Positions 18,314 to 26,863 of a stretch of 64,000 nucleotides of DNA are shown here, in pieces (position 1 is the first letter of the stretch; each line of letters opens with the position of its first letter). A model generated the notes under the pieces. The model was not told where the DNA came from, searched no databases, and saw only the letters and a list, made by a program, of their open reading frames with translations. The position numbers and the translations under genes are program-made. The stretch spans positions 2,067,501 through 2,131,500 of the forward strand of contig NZ_CP137559.1 of NCBI RefSeq assembly GCF_019249725.2, given 5' to 3'. The DNA comes from Segatella hominis. GTDB taxonomy: Bacteria; Bacteroidota; Bacteroidia; Bacteroidales; Bacteroidaceae.

Positions 18314-19738
18314 CTACAACAATGGCGAGAGCAATCTCACAAGCGATTCAAACAATCGCTGGAAGAACGGGCGCTTGATGAAATAAGCCACATCATCTAC
18401 CAGCATGGAGCGTTCCTGATCTGCCAGGAATATCCGCTTGATACGCAAAGCCATTCCCTCACCAAAGAAGAAAGCATTTGCCTCGAAATTATTCTCAAAA
18501 CTGCGGAAATCGATATTGGTACTGCCGCAGGAACTCAGATTATCATCGCTTACCAGGAGTTTGCTATGGTTGAATCCATCCTCATAAAGATAGACTTTTA
18601 CACCAGCCTCTATCACCTCCATCAGATAAGAACGCGAAGCCCATTCCACCAGTTTGGCATCGCCCCGGCGAGGCACCATGAGTCTGACATCTACTCCCGC
18701 CAAAGCCGCAGTTCGCATGGCAAAGAGCACGGGTTCAGTAGGCAAGAAATAAGGACTCTCCATATACACATACCTGTGGGCCTGCAGGATGATGCGTACA
18801 TAGCCCTGCATGATATCAGGCCAAGGAGAAATAGGACTGCTCGTCACGATCTGCGTAAGACAATTATTGGAAATACTCTTATCTACAGACGGATAATAGC
18901 GGCGGTCGTTGATGAGTTCCCGGCACACGAAATACCAGTCCACAAGGAATGCTCTCTGGATGGCATAGACAGCACCGCCACGGATACGGAGATGCGTATC
19001 TCGCCAAGCCTGCTTGGCCGTTCCCTTCACATATCTCATGGCAATATTCATGCCCCCGATAAATCCTACCTTTCCATCAATGACACAGAGTTTGCGATGG
19101 TTGCGATAGTTCACCTTACCCGTAAAGGCTGGAAACCTAACTGGCATGAAAGCCTGGACACGCACTCCTGCCTTAATCATCCTTTCGAAGAAGCGGTTTT
19201 TCACCTTCCAGCACCCCACATCGTCGTATATCAGTCGTACCTCCACGCCCTCACGCACCTTGTCTATCAGCGCATCAGCCACCAGATTTCCTAAAGCATC
19301 GTCTTCGATGATATAAGTATCCAGATGAATATGGTCCTTCGCCTGTCCGATGGCATTCAGAAGTGAGAATGCAAACTCATAGCCGTCCATGAGAATATCC
19401 ACCTCATTATCCTTGAAAGGGAGCGCCCAGTTCTGGTTGGTAAACAGTTTCATCAGCGGTCTGTTGCGGCGAGGAATATGCAGGTCTTCCTGCTCGGCAA
19501 ATTCGAGCATGCTGCGCTTGGTGAGCAAGTCCATACTGCGCTTACTGATTACCCTTTCCTTACGGGTATTCTTGCCGAAGAAAAGATAGAAGATGATGCC
19601 GACTACCGGCATGAAACAGAGCACAAGAATCCATGCCATGGCTTTCTCCGGTTGCTTGTTGTCCATGAGAACAGCCACGATTCCACTTATTGTTATCGCC
19701 AGATATACTACCAGCAGAAACCAATGGATATACAGCAT
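18314..19738 (-). CDS. cls: Cardiolipin synthase
   Basis: The enzyme condenses two phosphatidylglycerol molecules to cardiolipin and glycerol in the inner membrane. Its 474 residues are typical. Two N-terminal transmembrane helices (about 3-60) precede two phospholipase-D domains with HKD motifs: NHRKLCVIDGKVGFIGG near 214 and FNHSKLLVSDDNLSSCGSTN near 394. Both catalytic His and Lys residues are present. It lies 24 bp downstream of dnaG on the same strand, so read-through from dnaG is likely. Confidence 0.95.
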   Translation of the reverse strand: MLYIHWFLLVVYLAITISGIVAVLMDNKQPEKAMAWILVLCFMPVVGIIFYLFFGKNTRKERVISKRSMDLLTKRSMLEFAEQEDLHIPRRNRPLMKLFTNQNWALPFKDNEVDILMDGYEFAFSLLNAIGQAKDHIHLDTYIIEDDALGNLVADALIDKVREGVEVRLIYDDVGCWKVKNRFFERMIKAGVRVQAFMPVRFPAFTGKVNYRNHRKLCVIDGKVGFIGGMNIAMRYVKGTAKQAWRDTHLRIRGGAVYAIQRAFLVDWYFVCRELINDRRYYPSVDKSISNNCLTQIVTSSPISPWPDIMQGYVRIILQAHRYVYMESPYFLPTEPVLFAMRTAALAGVDVRLMVPRRGDAKLVEWASRSYLMEVIEAGVKVYLYEDGFNHSKLLVSDDNLSSCGSTNIDFRSFENNFEANAFFFGEGMALRIKRIFLADQERSMLVDDVAYFIKRPFFQRLFESLVRLLSPLL

Positions 19739-19762
19739 ATTCTTACCTCCTTATATTATATT

Positions 19763-21697
19763 TTAGTTGAAGACATTATTCGACTGTGACGCCACGAGCA
19801 TGTTCATCTTCTTCAGTTTCACGAATTCCTCCAGAAGTTCCCTGTTGCCAGGATTCTGCTTGAACTCCTGCTGCACCTCGATAATACGCTGCGCAATATA
19901 GTGGGTACGGAAGGAAAGCATGTCCTTGAATATCTGCTGGCGCAGTTTCTCCTCGTTCATCTTCATCTGCAGACTTGCCGTCGTTATCTCCTGTTCACCC
20001 GTCGGAATACCGGCTATCCTACTGATTTCCGGATTGGGATGAGAAGCGAAATAGGTTTCACATCTGAATCCTTCCTCCTCAATATGCTCCATAGCCTCAG
20101 CCATGATCTGATTGTAGATGGAATGGTGGAACTTGAAGTCATCGCCCTCCATGTCCAGATAGATATACTGGGCGGCTGGCAGTTCCACATCATTGCCGTC
20201 AGCATCCTGCACCTTGATGATTTCATCGCCATGATGGATTACCAGTTTGATGAGCAGGTCTTCCACCTCCATCAGTTTGTCGAGCGGAGTGACAGCCGCC
20301 TGTCGCAATGCCTGCTGCTTCACCGGATAGCCGGCATCTCTGAGTCCTGCTGCCCGGCGTTCCTCCTTCACCTGCTCGCTCATTCCGTTGCGGATAAAGG
20401 AATTGAGGGCATTGATGATAACCGCCTCGTTGACTCCCAGACGGTGAGAACAGTCGGTGATATAAGCCGCTCGGGTAATCTGATTCTTGATCTTCGAGAT
20501 GCTCTCCACGATGGAATTGATGGCCTCACTTCGCTTCACAGGATCGGTAACGCCCTTGAGCATCACGTCGGTCTTAAACTGGATAAAGTCTGTCTGATGG
20601 TCTGCAATATATTGTCTGAACTGCTCGGCAGTATGATTGCGTGCAAAACTGTCAGGGTCGTTACCGTCAGGCAGGAAAAGCACCTTGACGTTCATCTCCT
20701 CCTCCAGCAGCATGTCGGTTCCTCTCAGGGCAGCATGCACACCCGCCTTGTCACCATCATAGAGCAATACGATATTATTGGTAAAGCGGTGCAAGAGTCG
20801 GATCTGATAGATGCTGAGTGCCGTACCCGAATTGGCCACCACGTTTTCAATGCCACACTGGTGCATGGAAATCACGTCAGTATAGCCCTCCACCATAAAC
20901 ACGCAGTCTTCCTTGGCAATCGCCTTCTTCGCCTGGAAAAGGCCGTAGAGTTCACGTTCCTTGTGATAAATCTCACTGTCGGGCGAGTTGACATATTTCT
21001 GGCTCACACCCTTGGTACGGCTATCGAGCACACGTCCACCGAAAGCCACCACCTTGCCACTCACACTAAACCATGGGAAGATGGCACGGCCTGAGAATCG
21101 GTCGAAATACTTTCCCGGTTCATTATCAGAGGCGATGAGCACACCCGTCTTGACCAGATACTTCGGATTATAACCCTGTTTCACAGCCGCCTCGCCGAGA
21201 GCAGTACGACTGTTGAGCGAAAAGCCGAGCTGGAATTTTCGGATGATGTCATCTCTGAAACCGCGGCTTCTGAAATACTGCATACCGATGGCACGACCGT
21301 CCACATCATTCTGAAGGATATCCTGGAAATACTTGGCAGCCCACTCGTTGACGATGAACATAGATTCCCTTTCGCTCTCCCGCTGCTTTTCCTCGTTGGT
21401 CAGTTCGCGTTCCTTGATTTCGATATGATATTTCTTGGCAAGCCAGCGCAAGGCATCGGGATAGGTCATCTGTTCCAGTTCCATGAGGAAGTTGATGGCA
21501 TTACCACCCTTGCCACAGGTGAAACAATGACAGATGCCACGGGTCGGTGATACGGAGAAAGACGGATGGGAGTCGTTGTGGAAAGGGCACAAGCCGATGT
21601 AGTTGACCCCTCTTTTCTTAAGGGTCACGAATTCTCCTACCACCTCTTCTATCTTGGTGGAATCCATAATTCTTTCTATCGTCGGTCTATCTATCAT
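19763..21697 (-). CDS. dnaG: DNA primase
   Basis: The enzyme synthesises RNA primers for replication with the DnaB helicase. It has 644 residues. The N-terminal CHC2 zinc-binding domain has C37, H40, C58 and C61 (CPFH, CHCFTCG). The Toprim catalytic core carries MVEGYTDVIS near 265 and LLYDGDKAG near 313. A C-terminal helicase-interaction region fills about 440-640. The promoter is at 21755-21763. It is divergent from the LolD-like gene. Confidence 0.97.
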   Translation of the reverse strand: MIDRPTIERIMDSTKIEEVVGEFVTLKKRGVNYIGLCPFHNDSHPSFSVSPTRGICHCFTCGKGGNAINFLMELEQMTYPDALRWLAKKYHIEIKERELTNEEKQRESERESMFIVNEWAAKYFQDILQNDVDGRAIGMQYFRSRGFRDDIIRKFQLGFSLNSRTALGEAAVKQGYNPKYLVKTGVLIASDNEPGKYFDRFSGRAIFPWFSVSGKVVAFGGRVLDSRTKGVSQKYVNSPDSEIYHKERELYGLFQAKKAIAKEDCVFMVEGYTDVISMHQCGIENVVANSGTALSIYQIRLLHRFTNNIVLLYDGDKAGVHAALRGTDMLLEEEMNVKVLFLPDGNDPDSFARNHTAEQFRQYIADHQTDFIQFKTDVMLKGVTDPVKRSEAINSIVESISKIKNQITRAAYITDCSHRLGVNEAVIINALNSFIRNGMSEQVKEERRAAGLRDAGYPVKQQALRQAAVTPLDKLMEVEDLLIKLVIHHGDEIIKVQDADGNDVELPAAQYIYLDMEGDDFKFHHSIYNQIMAEAMEHIEEEGFRCETYFASHPNPEISRIAGIPTGEQEITTASLQMKMNEEKLRQQIFKDMLSFRTHYIAQRIIEVQQEFKQNPGNRELLEEFVKLKKMNMLVASQSNNVFN

Positions 21698-21754
21698 ATC
21701 TGGTAAAATATCAAATCATATTTGAAAAATATCAAAATCAGAAACTATTTAAAT

Positions 21755-21763
21755 GCAAAGTTA
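21755..21763 (-). promoter_or_regulatory. dnaG promoter -7 element
   Basis: TAACTTTGC on the minus strand, 58 bp upstream of the dnaG start. The -33 match is weak. Confidence 0.6.
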
Positions 21764-21900
21764 CTACTTTTATTCGAAATGAGCACATTTTCCGCACTAA
21801 ATAATGTAAACATTTCTCCCGAAACCCTACATTCCAAACATTTTTAAGAAAAACTTAGTTATTTTGTCTTCAACTATTAGGCATTTCCAATTATTTTGCT

Positions 21901-21909
21901 TAACTTTGC
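21901..21909 (+). promoter_or_regulatory. Promoter -7 element of the LolD-like gene
   Basis: TAACTTTGC, 30 bp before ATG 21939. It rules out the longer frame starting at 21864. Confidence 0.55.
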
Positions 21910-21938
21910 CTACTGATACAAACGAAAAGAAAAGAAAA

Positions 21939-22700
21939 ATGATAGATATCAAAGGCATAACCAAAAGCTTCGGCTCGCTGCAGGTACTTAAGGGCATCGA
22001 CCTGCACATCGACAAGGGCGAGGTGGTAAGCATTGTCGGTCCCAGTGGAGCCGGCAAAACCACGCTGCTCCAGATCATCGGAACCCTCGATAAGCCTGAC
22101 GCAGGAAATATCATCATCGATGGCATTGATGTGAGCAGGCTCTCCACCAAGAAACTGAGCGATTTCCGCAACCAGCATCTGGGCTTCGTGTTCCAGTTTC
22201 ACCAGCTTCTGCCTGAGTTCACCGCACTGGAGAACATCATGATTCCTGCCTTCATTGCCGGCAAGAGTCGCAAACAGGCGAAGGAACGCGCTGAGGAACT
22301 GCTGGCGTTCATGGGTCTGAGCGATAGAGCCAACCACAAGCCTGCCGAACTCTCCGGTGGCGAGAAACAGCGTGTGGCTGTGGCCAGGGCATTGATCAAC
22401 AATCCTGCCGTCATCCTGGCCGATGAACCATCAGGAAGCCTCGATACCAAAAACAAGGCAGAACTGCACCAACTGTTCTTCGATCTGCGTGACAAGTTCG
22501 GACAGACCTTCGTTATCGTAACCCACGATGAGGGGCTTGCTGCCATCACCGACCGCACCATTCACCTGAAAGACGGAATGATCGAGAAAACCGTAGAGGC
22601 TAATTCTGCTGAAGACGAGACTCCTGCAAAGGACATTCAGGAAGAAAAAGTCCAGGAAGATATTGTTCAGAAAAAGAGTGAACAGGAGGATGTAATCTAA
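21939..22700 (+). CDS. ABC transporter ATP-binding protein, LolD/MacB type
   Basis: The protein has 253 residues from ATG 21939. It has the Walker [10 protein letters not shown] (about 35-43), the signature [14 protein letters not shown] (near 138), Walker [13 protein letters not shown] (near 160) and the H-loop VTHDEG. It is closest in style to LolD, which powers lipoprotein release from the inner membrane with LolC/E, but no permease gene is adjacent. The last ~35 residues are an acidic, Glu/Gln/Lys-rich tail unusual for LolD. Next in line, 84 bp on, is the CvfB-like gene. Confidence 0.85.
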   Translation: MIDIKGITKSFGSLQVLKGIDLHIDKGEVVSIVGPSGAGKTTLLQIIGTLDKPDAGNIIIDGIDVSRLSTKKLSDFRNQHLGFVFQFHQLLPEFTALENIMIPAFIAGKSRKQAKERAEELLAFMGLSDRANHKPAELSGGEKQRVAVARALINNPAVILADEPSGSLDTKNKAELHQLFFDLRDKFGQTFVIVTHDEGLAAITDRTIHLKDGMIEKTVEANSAEDETPAKDIQEEKVQEDIVQKKSEQEDVI

Positions 22701-22784
22701 GATCATAGAATTCGCATTCGTAGAAAGAAGATCAGAATTTACAAGAAGGAATAAGAATCCAAGAAAAGGAGTAAATAAGAAAAC

Positions 22785-23624
22785 ATGGCAAACAAGATAA
22801 AGCTCGGTGATTACAACCGCCTCAGAGTTGTAAAGAAAGTAGATTTCGGCATGTACCTCGACGGAGGCGATGAGGGAGAAATCCTCCTTCCTACCCGCTA
22901 CGTACCGGAGGGACTTTCCATTGGCGACGAGATTGACGTTTTCATCTATCTCGACCAGGAAGAGCGTATTATCGCCACCACCGAAACCCCTCTTGCCAAA
23001 GTGGGCGACTTCGCCTATCTCGAAGTGAAATGGGTCAACGAATATGGTGCTTTCCTCGGTTGGGGACTGATGAAGGATATCTTCTGTCCATTCCGTGAAC
23101 AGAAGAAGCGCATGGTATTGGGCAATTCCTACATCGTTCATATCCATATCGATGAGGAGAGTTACCGCATCGTAGCCTCAGCCAAGGTGGAAAGATACCT
23201 GAAGGAAGACCATCCTCACTACAAGCACGGAGAGGAAGTGGATCTGCTCATCTGGCAGAAAACCGACCTCGGATTCAAGGTCATCATCGATAACCAGTAC
23301 TCCGGTCTGCTCTACAAGAGCCAGATATTCCAGTATATCCATACAGGCGACAAACTAAAGGGCTACATCGGACGAGTACGCCCAGACGGCAAGATAGACG
23401 TCACCCTGCAGAAGACAGGCATGGAACAGACTGCCGATTTCGCTGAAACCCTCTACCAGTACCTGCTCGACAATGACGGGGAATGCAATCTGGGCGACAA
23501 GAGCGAGGCAGACGATATCTACGAGCGATTCCACGTAAGCAAGAAAGTATTTAAGCGTGCCATCGGAGATCTCTACAAGAAGCGACTCATCACCGTGAGC
23601 CCGATGAGCATCCGATTGGCATAA
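22785..23624 (+). CDS. S1-domain RNA-binding protein, CvfB-like
   Basis: The protein has 279 residues and repeated S1/OB-fold segments: residues 1-60 (KIKLGDYNRLRVV...GMYLDGG), about 70-130 (GAFLGWGLMKDIFCPF), about 145-215 (LGFKVIIDNQYSGLLY) and a winged-helix C-terminus (DDIYERFHVSKKVFKRAIGDLYKKRLI). This matches the conserved virulence factor B family, cytoplasmic RNA-binding proteins of poorly known function. It starts MANKIKLG, 84 bp after the ABC gene and 20 bp before ettA, so it likely shares a transcript with ettA. Confidence 0.88.
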   Translation: MANKIKLGDYNRLRVVKKVDFGMYLDGGDEGEILLPTRYVPEGLSIGDEIDVFIYLDQEERIIATTETPLAKVGDFAYLEVKWVNEYGAFLGWGLMKDIFCPFREQKKRMVLGNSYIVHIHIDEESYRIVASAKVERYLKEDHPHYKHGEEVDLLIWQKTDLGFKVIIDNQYSGLLYKSQIFQYIHTGDKLKGYIGRVRPDGKIDVTLQKTGMEQTADFAETLYQYLLDNDGECNLGDKSEADDIYERFHVSKKVFKRAIGDLYKKRLITVSPMSIRLA

Positions 23625-23644
23625 CACATTTTTTTAATTATTAT

Positions 23645-25342
23645 ATGGCAACAGTTGACGACAAGAAGATCATCTTCTCAATGGTGGGCGTATCTAAGAT
23701 TATCCCACAAAACCAGAAACAGATTCTGAAGAACATCTACCTATCGTTCTTCTACGGAGCAAAAATCGGTATCATCGGTTTGAACGGTGCCGGTAAATCT
23801 ACGTTGATGAAAATCATCGCAGGACTTGAGCAACCTACCCAGGGTGAGGTGGTTTGGAGCCCAGGCTACTCTGTGGGCTACTTGCCTCAGGATCCTCCGC
23901 TCGACGAGAACAAGACCGTGAAGGAAAACGTGATGGAGGGTGTGCAGAAAATCTATGATGCACTCGCAGAATACGAGGACATCAACAACAAGTTCGGTCT
24001 CGAAGAATATTACGGAGACCCTGATAAGATGGACAAGCTGATGCAACGTCAGGCTGAGGTGCAGGATATCATTGATGCTACCGATGCCTGGAATATCGAC
24101 TCCAAGCTGGAGCGTGCGATGGCTGCCCTGCACTGTCCTCCTGGTGATTGGCCAGTTACCAATCTCTCGGGTGGTGAGCGCCGCCGCGTGGCTCTCTGCC
24201 GCCTGCTCTTGCAGAAGCCGGATGTGCTCCTGCTCGATGAGCCTACCAACCACCTGGATGCTGAGAGCATCGACTGGCTGGAGCAGCACCTGCAGCAGTA
24301 TGAGGGTACCGTAATCGCCGTAACCCACGACCGCTACTTCCTCGACGACGTGAGCGAGTGGATTCTGGAGTTGGACCGTGGCGAGGGTATTCCATGGAAG
24401 GGCAACTATTCTTCATGGCTCGACCAGAAGACCAAGCGAATGATTCAGGAGGAGAAGACTGCCTCTAAGCGCCGCAAGACTTTGGAGCGCGAGTTGGAAT
24501 GGGTTCGCATGGCGCCTAAGGCCCGTCAGGCTAAGGGTAAGGCTCGTCTGAACTCTTACGAGCAGATGCTCAACCAGGAGCAGAAGGAGCGCGAGGAGAA
24601 GCTGGAAATCTTCATCCCTAACGGTCCTCGTCTGGGTAACAAGGTGATCGAGGCTCAGCATGTAAAGAAGGCGTTCGGCGAGAAGGTTCTCTTCAACGAC
24701 CTCAACTTCATGCTTCCTCCTAACGGCATCGTAGGCGTCATCGGTCCTAACGGAGCCGGCAAGACTACCCTCTTCCGCCTCATTATGGGCTTGGATCAGG
24801 CAGATGGCGGAACATTCGAGGTGGGTGAGACCGTGAAGCTGGCTTATGTTGACCAGCAGCACAAGGACATCGACCCTCAGAAGACTGTTTACGAGGTGAT
24901 TTCCCAGGGCAACGAAACCTTGCGTCTGGGTGGCAGAGATGTGAATGCACGTGCTTACATCAGCCGTTTCAACTTCTCGGGCACCGACCAGAGCAAGCTC
25001 TGCAGCGTTCTCTCGGGTGGTGAGCGCAACCGTCTACAGTTGGCATTGGCATTGAAGCAAGAGGGCAACGTATTGCTCCTCGATGAGCCAACCAACGATA
25101 TCGACGTGAACACCCTCCGTGCCTTGGAGGAAGGTTTGGAAGCATTTGCCGGTTGTGCTGTGGTTATCAGCCACGACCGCTGGTTCCTCGACCGAATCTG
25201 TACCCACATTCTTGCCTTCGAGGGCAATGGTGAGGTATTCTTCTTCGAGGGCAGCTATTCTGAGTATGAAATCAACAAAGCACGCCGCCTTGGAGATACA
25301 GAGATCAAGAAGGGTCGCTATCGCAAGTTGATGGAGGAATAA
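23645..25342 (+). CDS. ettA: Energy-dependent translational throttle protein EttA
   Basis: This is an ABC-F ATPase acting at the ribosomal E site to gate elongation in response to energy state. It has 565 residues with two ABC domains: GLNGAGKST near 43 and GPNGAGKTT near 364, signatures NLSGGERRRVALCRLL and VLSGGERNRLQLALAL, and Walker B LLLDEPTNHLD and LLLDEPTNDID. Between them lies the charged P-site tRNA-interaction linker (about 245-320). There is no transmembrane part. The last ~13 codons and 3' UTR are duplicated at 29347-29423. Confidence 0.96.
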   Translation: MATVDDKKIIFSMVGVSKIIPQNQKQILKNIYLSFFYGAKIGIIGLNGAGKSTLMKIIAGLEQPTQGEVVWSPGYSVGYLPQDPPLDENKTVKENVMEGVQKIYDALAEYEDINNKFGLEEYYGDPDKMDKLMQRQAEVQDIIDATDAWNIDSKLERAMAALHCPPGDWPVTNLSGGERRRVALCRLLLQKPDVLLLDEPTNHLDAESIDWLEQHLQQYEGTVIAVTHDRYFLDDVSEWILELDRGEGIPWKGNYSSWLDQKTKRMIQEEKTASKRRKTLERELEWVRMAPKARQAKGKARLNSYEQMLNQEQKEREEKLEIFIPNGPRLGNKVIEAQHVKKAFGEKVLFNDLNFMLPPNGIVGVIGPNGAGKTTLFRLIMGLDQADGGTFEVGETVKLAYVDQQHKDIDPQKTVYEVISQGNETLRLGGRDVNARAYISRFNFSGTDQSKLCSVLSGGERNRLQLALALKQEGNVLLLDEPTNDIDVNTLRALEEGLEAFAGCAVVISHDRWFLDRICTHILAFEGNGEVFFFEGSYSEYEINKARRLGDTEIKKGRYRKLMEE

Positions 25343-25380
25343 AGATTCGAAAATGAAAAAGAAGAACTCGGAAACGAAAA
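25304..25380 (+). repeat. Direct repeat, copy 1: ettA 3' end and 3' UTR
   Basis: About 77 bp, from ATCAAGAAGGG in the last codons through the A-rich 3' UTR. Copy 2 at 29347-29423 is roughly 90% identical. The two enclose the btuG-btuB operon with its riboswitch and promoter. Confidence 0.9.
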
Positions 25381-25410
25381 GAATAATCGTTTCGGAAACA
25401 AAAAAATAGA

Positions 25411-25450
25411 AAAGAGGGTGTGTCATAAGTACAAGACGCACCCTCTTTTT
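25411..25450 (+). terminator. Intrinsic terminator of ettA
   Basis: GAGGGTGTGTC pairs with GACGCACCCTC (one wobble), followed by TTTTT. The rest of the gap to 25586 has no gene. Confidence 0.88.
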
Positions 25451-25586
25451 GGTTTCAAAGAGTATAATTATCCCAAACTACTCAGTGTTCCTGCCTTAGG
25501 AACATTAATCGTTATCTGCTGGGTTATCAAACCACAATCATCAGCAAACACTGATGACACACAACAAAACAGCATGCCCGACACAC

Positions 25587-25617
25587 AAAAAAAAGGAAGC
25601 GCCGAAACGACACTTCC
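25587..25617 (-). terminator. Intrinsic terminator of the btuB-btuG operon 1
   Basis: On the minus strand GGAAGTGTCG pairs with CGGCGCTTCC around a TTT loop and is followed by eight T (25594-25587). Confidence 0.85.
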
Positions 25618-25660
25618 CCATGGATTGGATGAGTTATATAATCATCTGTCTCGCGACATC

Positions 25661-26821
25661 TTATTCTGCGTATGCAGTCTTGTAGGCAGAGTCAAAGAAC
25701 ATAGCGCAAGAACCTACGCCAGTCTCATACTCATGCTGCTTCTGACCTGCGCTGTCATACTCCACTACATAGCCGTTACCATTATAGTCTGGAGTACCTT
25801 TATCGCCCATTTTATAAGAGAGCACGAAGATATGACCGTTCAATGGGTCGGCAAAGATTCCGCATGGGCTCACAGGCATCTCAGAGAGCGTCAGCGCCTG
25901 TGGTTGTGTACTTCCTGCTGCAAGCACGCTCACGCTAGGAGTGCCGCCATAAGGTGCATTGAGCACAAAGAAATAAGAACGAACCAACTGCGCCGTACGT
26001 GTTGTAGTACCAGGGGTTACGCATACAGCATAGTTGCCATCTGCCACCTTCTGCGACTTGCCCTCGGCGAAACTCACTGCACGTAGGGCATTCTCGCCAG
26101 TGGTCGCATAGTCAGGAGCAGGTCCATATACTGGGTTGTCGAGAACATACAAAACATTAGATGCATAATAGATGCTGGTAGGATTGTTCACGCCCTCGAT
26201 ATTCTTAGTCTCAACATTGTCGTTGGAAAGATTGATGCAAGAGATGTTGCCACCACCATAACCGTAGTTGCTGTTAGCTACATAGAGATTGCCATTGCCG
26301 ATGACCAAGCTCTCAGGATAGCTGCCCACCTGCCACTTCTTTTGAAGAGCAAAGCTTGTGGTGTCCACGGCAGCCACATATCCACCGTATGTGGTAAAAT
26401 AAACCTTGCCACCATCAGCGATAATATGGCGAGGCTCGGCGCCCTCGGCATTGCCCAGCAACTCTGTGGTCTTGATTTGCTTGATACTCTGCTTGGTTTT
26501 CTTGTCGATTACCTCGATGGTGTTGCTCTGATCTACGGCGAGATAAATCTTGTTGCCATATACGATGCCATCATTGGCAGTATTACCGAGCGAACGACCG
26601 TTAGCAGTCTTGAATACATTCTGTGTAGCTGTGCTTGAAGCATAGTCGATGGCTGTGAGAGAGCTCTCGATCTTGCTATACATGTTACCAGAATTCACAA
26701 CGTAAGCGCCCGTACTATACACCTGGAGATAAGTCTCAGGATAGTCTTCGGCAGGATCGCATGATGTCATCACTGCAGTGCCCATCAAGAGCACCGCCAA
26801 ACCTAATAAATACTTTTTCAT
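25661..26821 (-). CDS. btuG: BtuG-like surface cobalamin-binding lipoprotein (YncE-type beta-propeller)
   Basis: The protein has 386 residues with a lipoprotein signal peptide (lipobox ending TSC near residue 21). The rest is a seven-blade-type propeller with repeats of the form IYGNKIYLAVDQSNTIEVID, DGGKVYFTTYGGYVAAVD and GNGNLYVANSNYG. In Bacteroides, BtuG proteins sit on the outer face of the outer membrane, bind corrinoids very tightly and pass them to BtuB. Here the gene follows btuB by 42 bp behind a cobalamin riboswitch, which strongly supports that role. A diverged homologue is at 34009. Confidence 0.85.
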   Translation of the reverse strand: MKKYLLGLAVLLMGTAVMTSCDPAEDYPETYLQVYSTGAYVVNSGNMYSKIESSLTAIDYASSTATQNVFKTANGRSLGNTANDGIVYGNKIYLAVDQSNTIEVIDKKTKQSIKQIKTTELLGNAEGAEPRHIIADGGKVYFTTYGGYVAAVDTTSFALQKKWQVGSYPESLVIGNGNLYVANSNYGYGGGNISCINLSNDNVETKNIEGVNNPTSIYYASNVLYVLDNPVYGPAPDYATTGENALRAVSFAEGKSQKVADGNYAVCVTPGTTTRTAQLVRSYFFVLNAPYGGTPSVSVLAAGSTQPQALTLSEMPVSPCGIFADPLNGHIFVLSYKMGDKGTPDYNGNGYVVEYDSAGQKQHEYETGVGSCAMFFDSAYKTAYAE

Positions 26822-26863
26822 TTTTCTTTTTTCTGTTTATATTTGAATCTAATTTGTTACTAT

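Noticed and set aside
19901..21094. 397-codon plus-strand frame
   Set aside because: It is antisense to dnaG; composition and lack of motifs mark it as a shadow.
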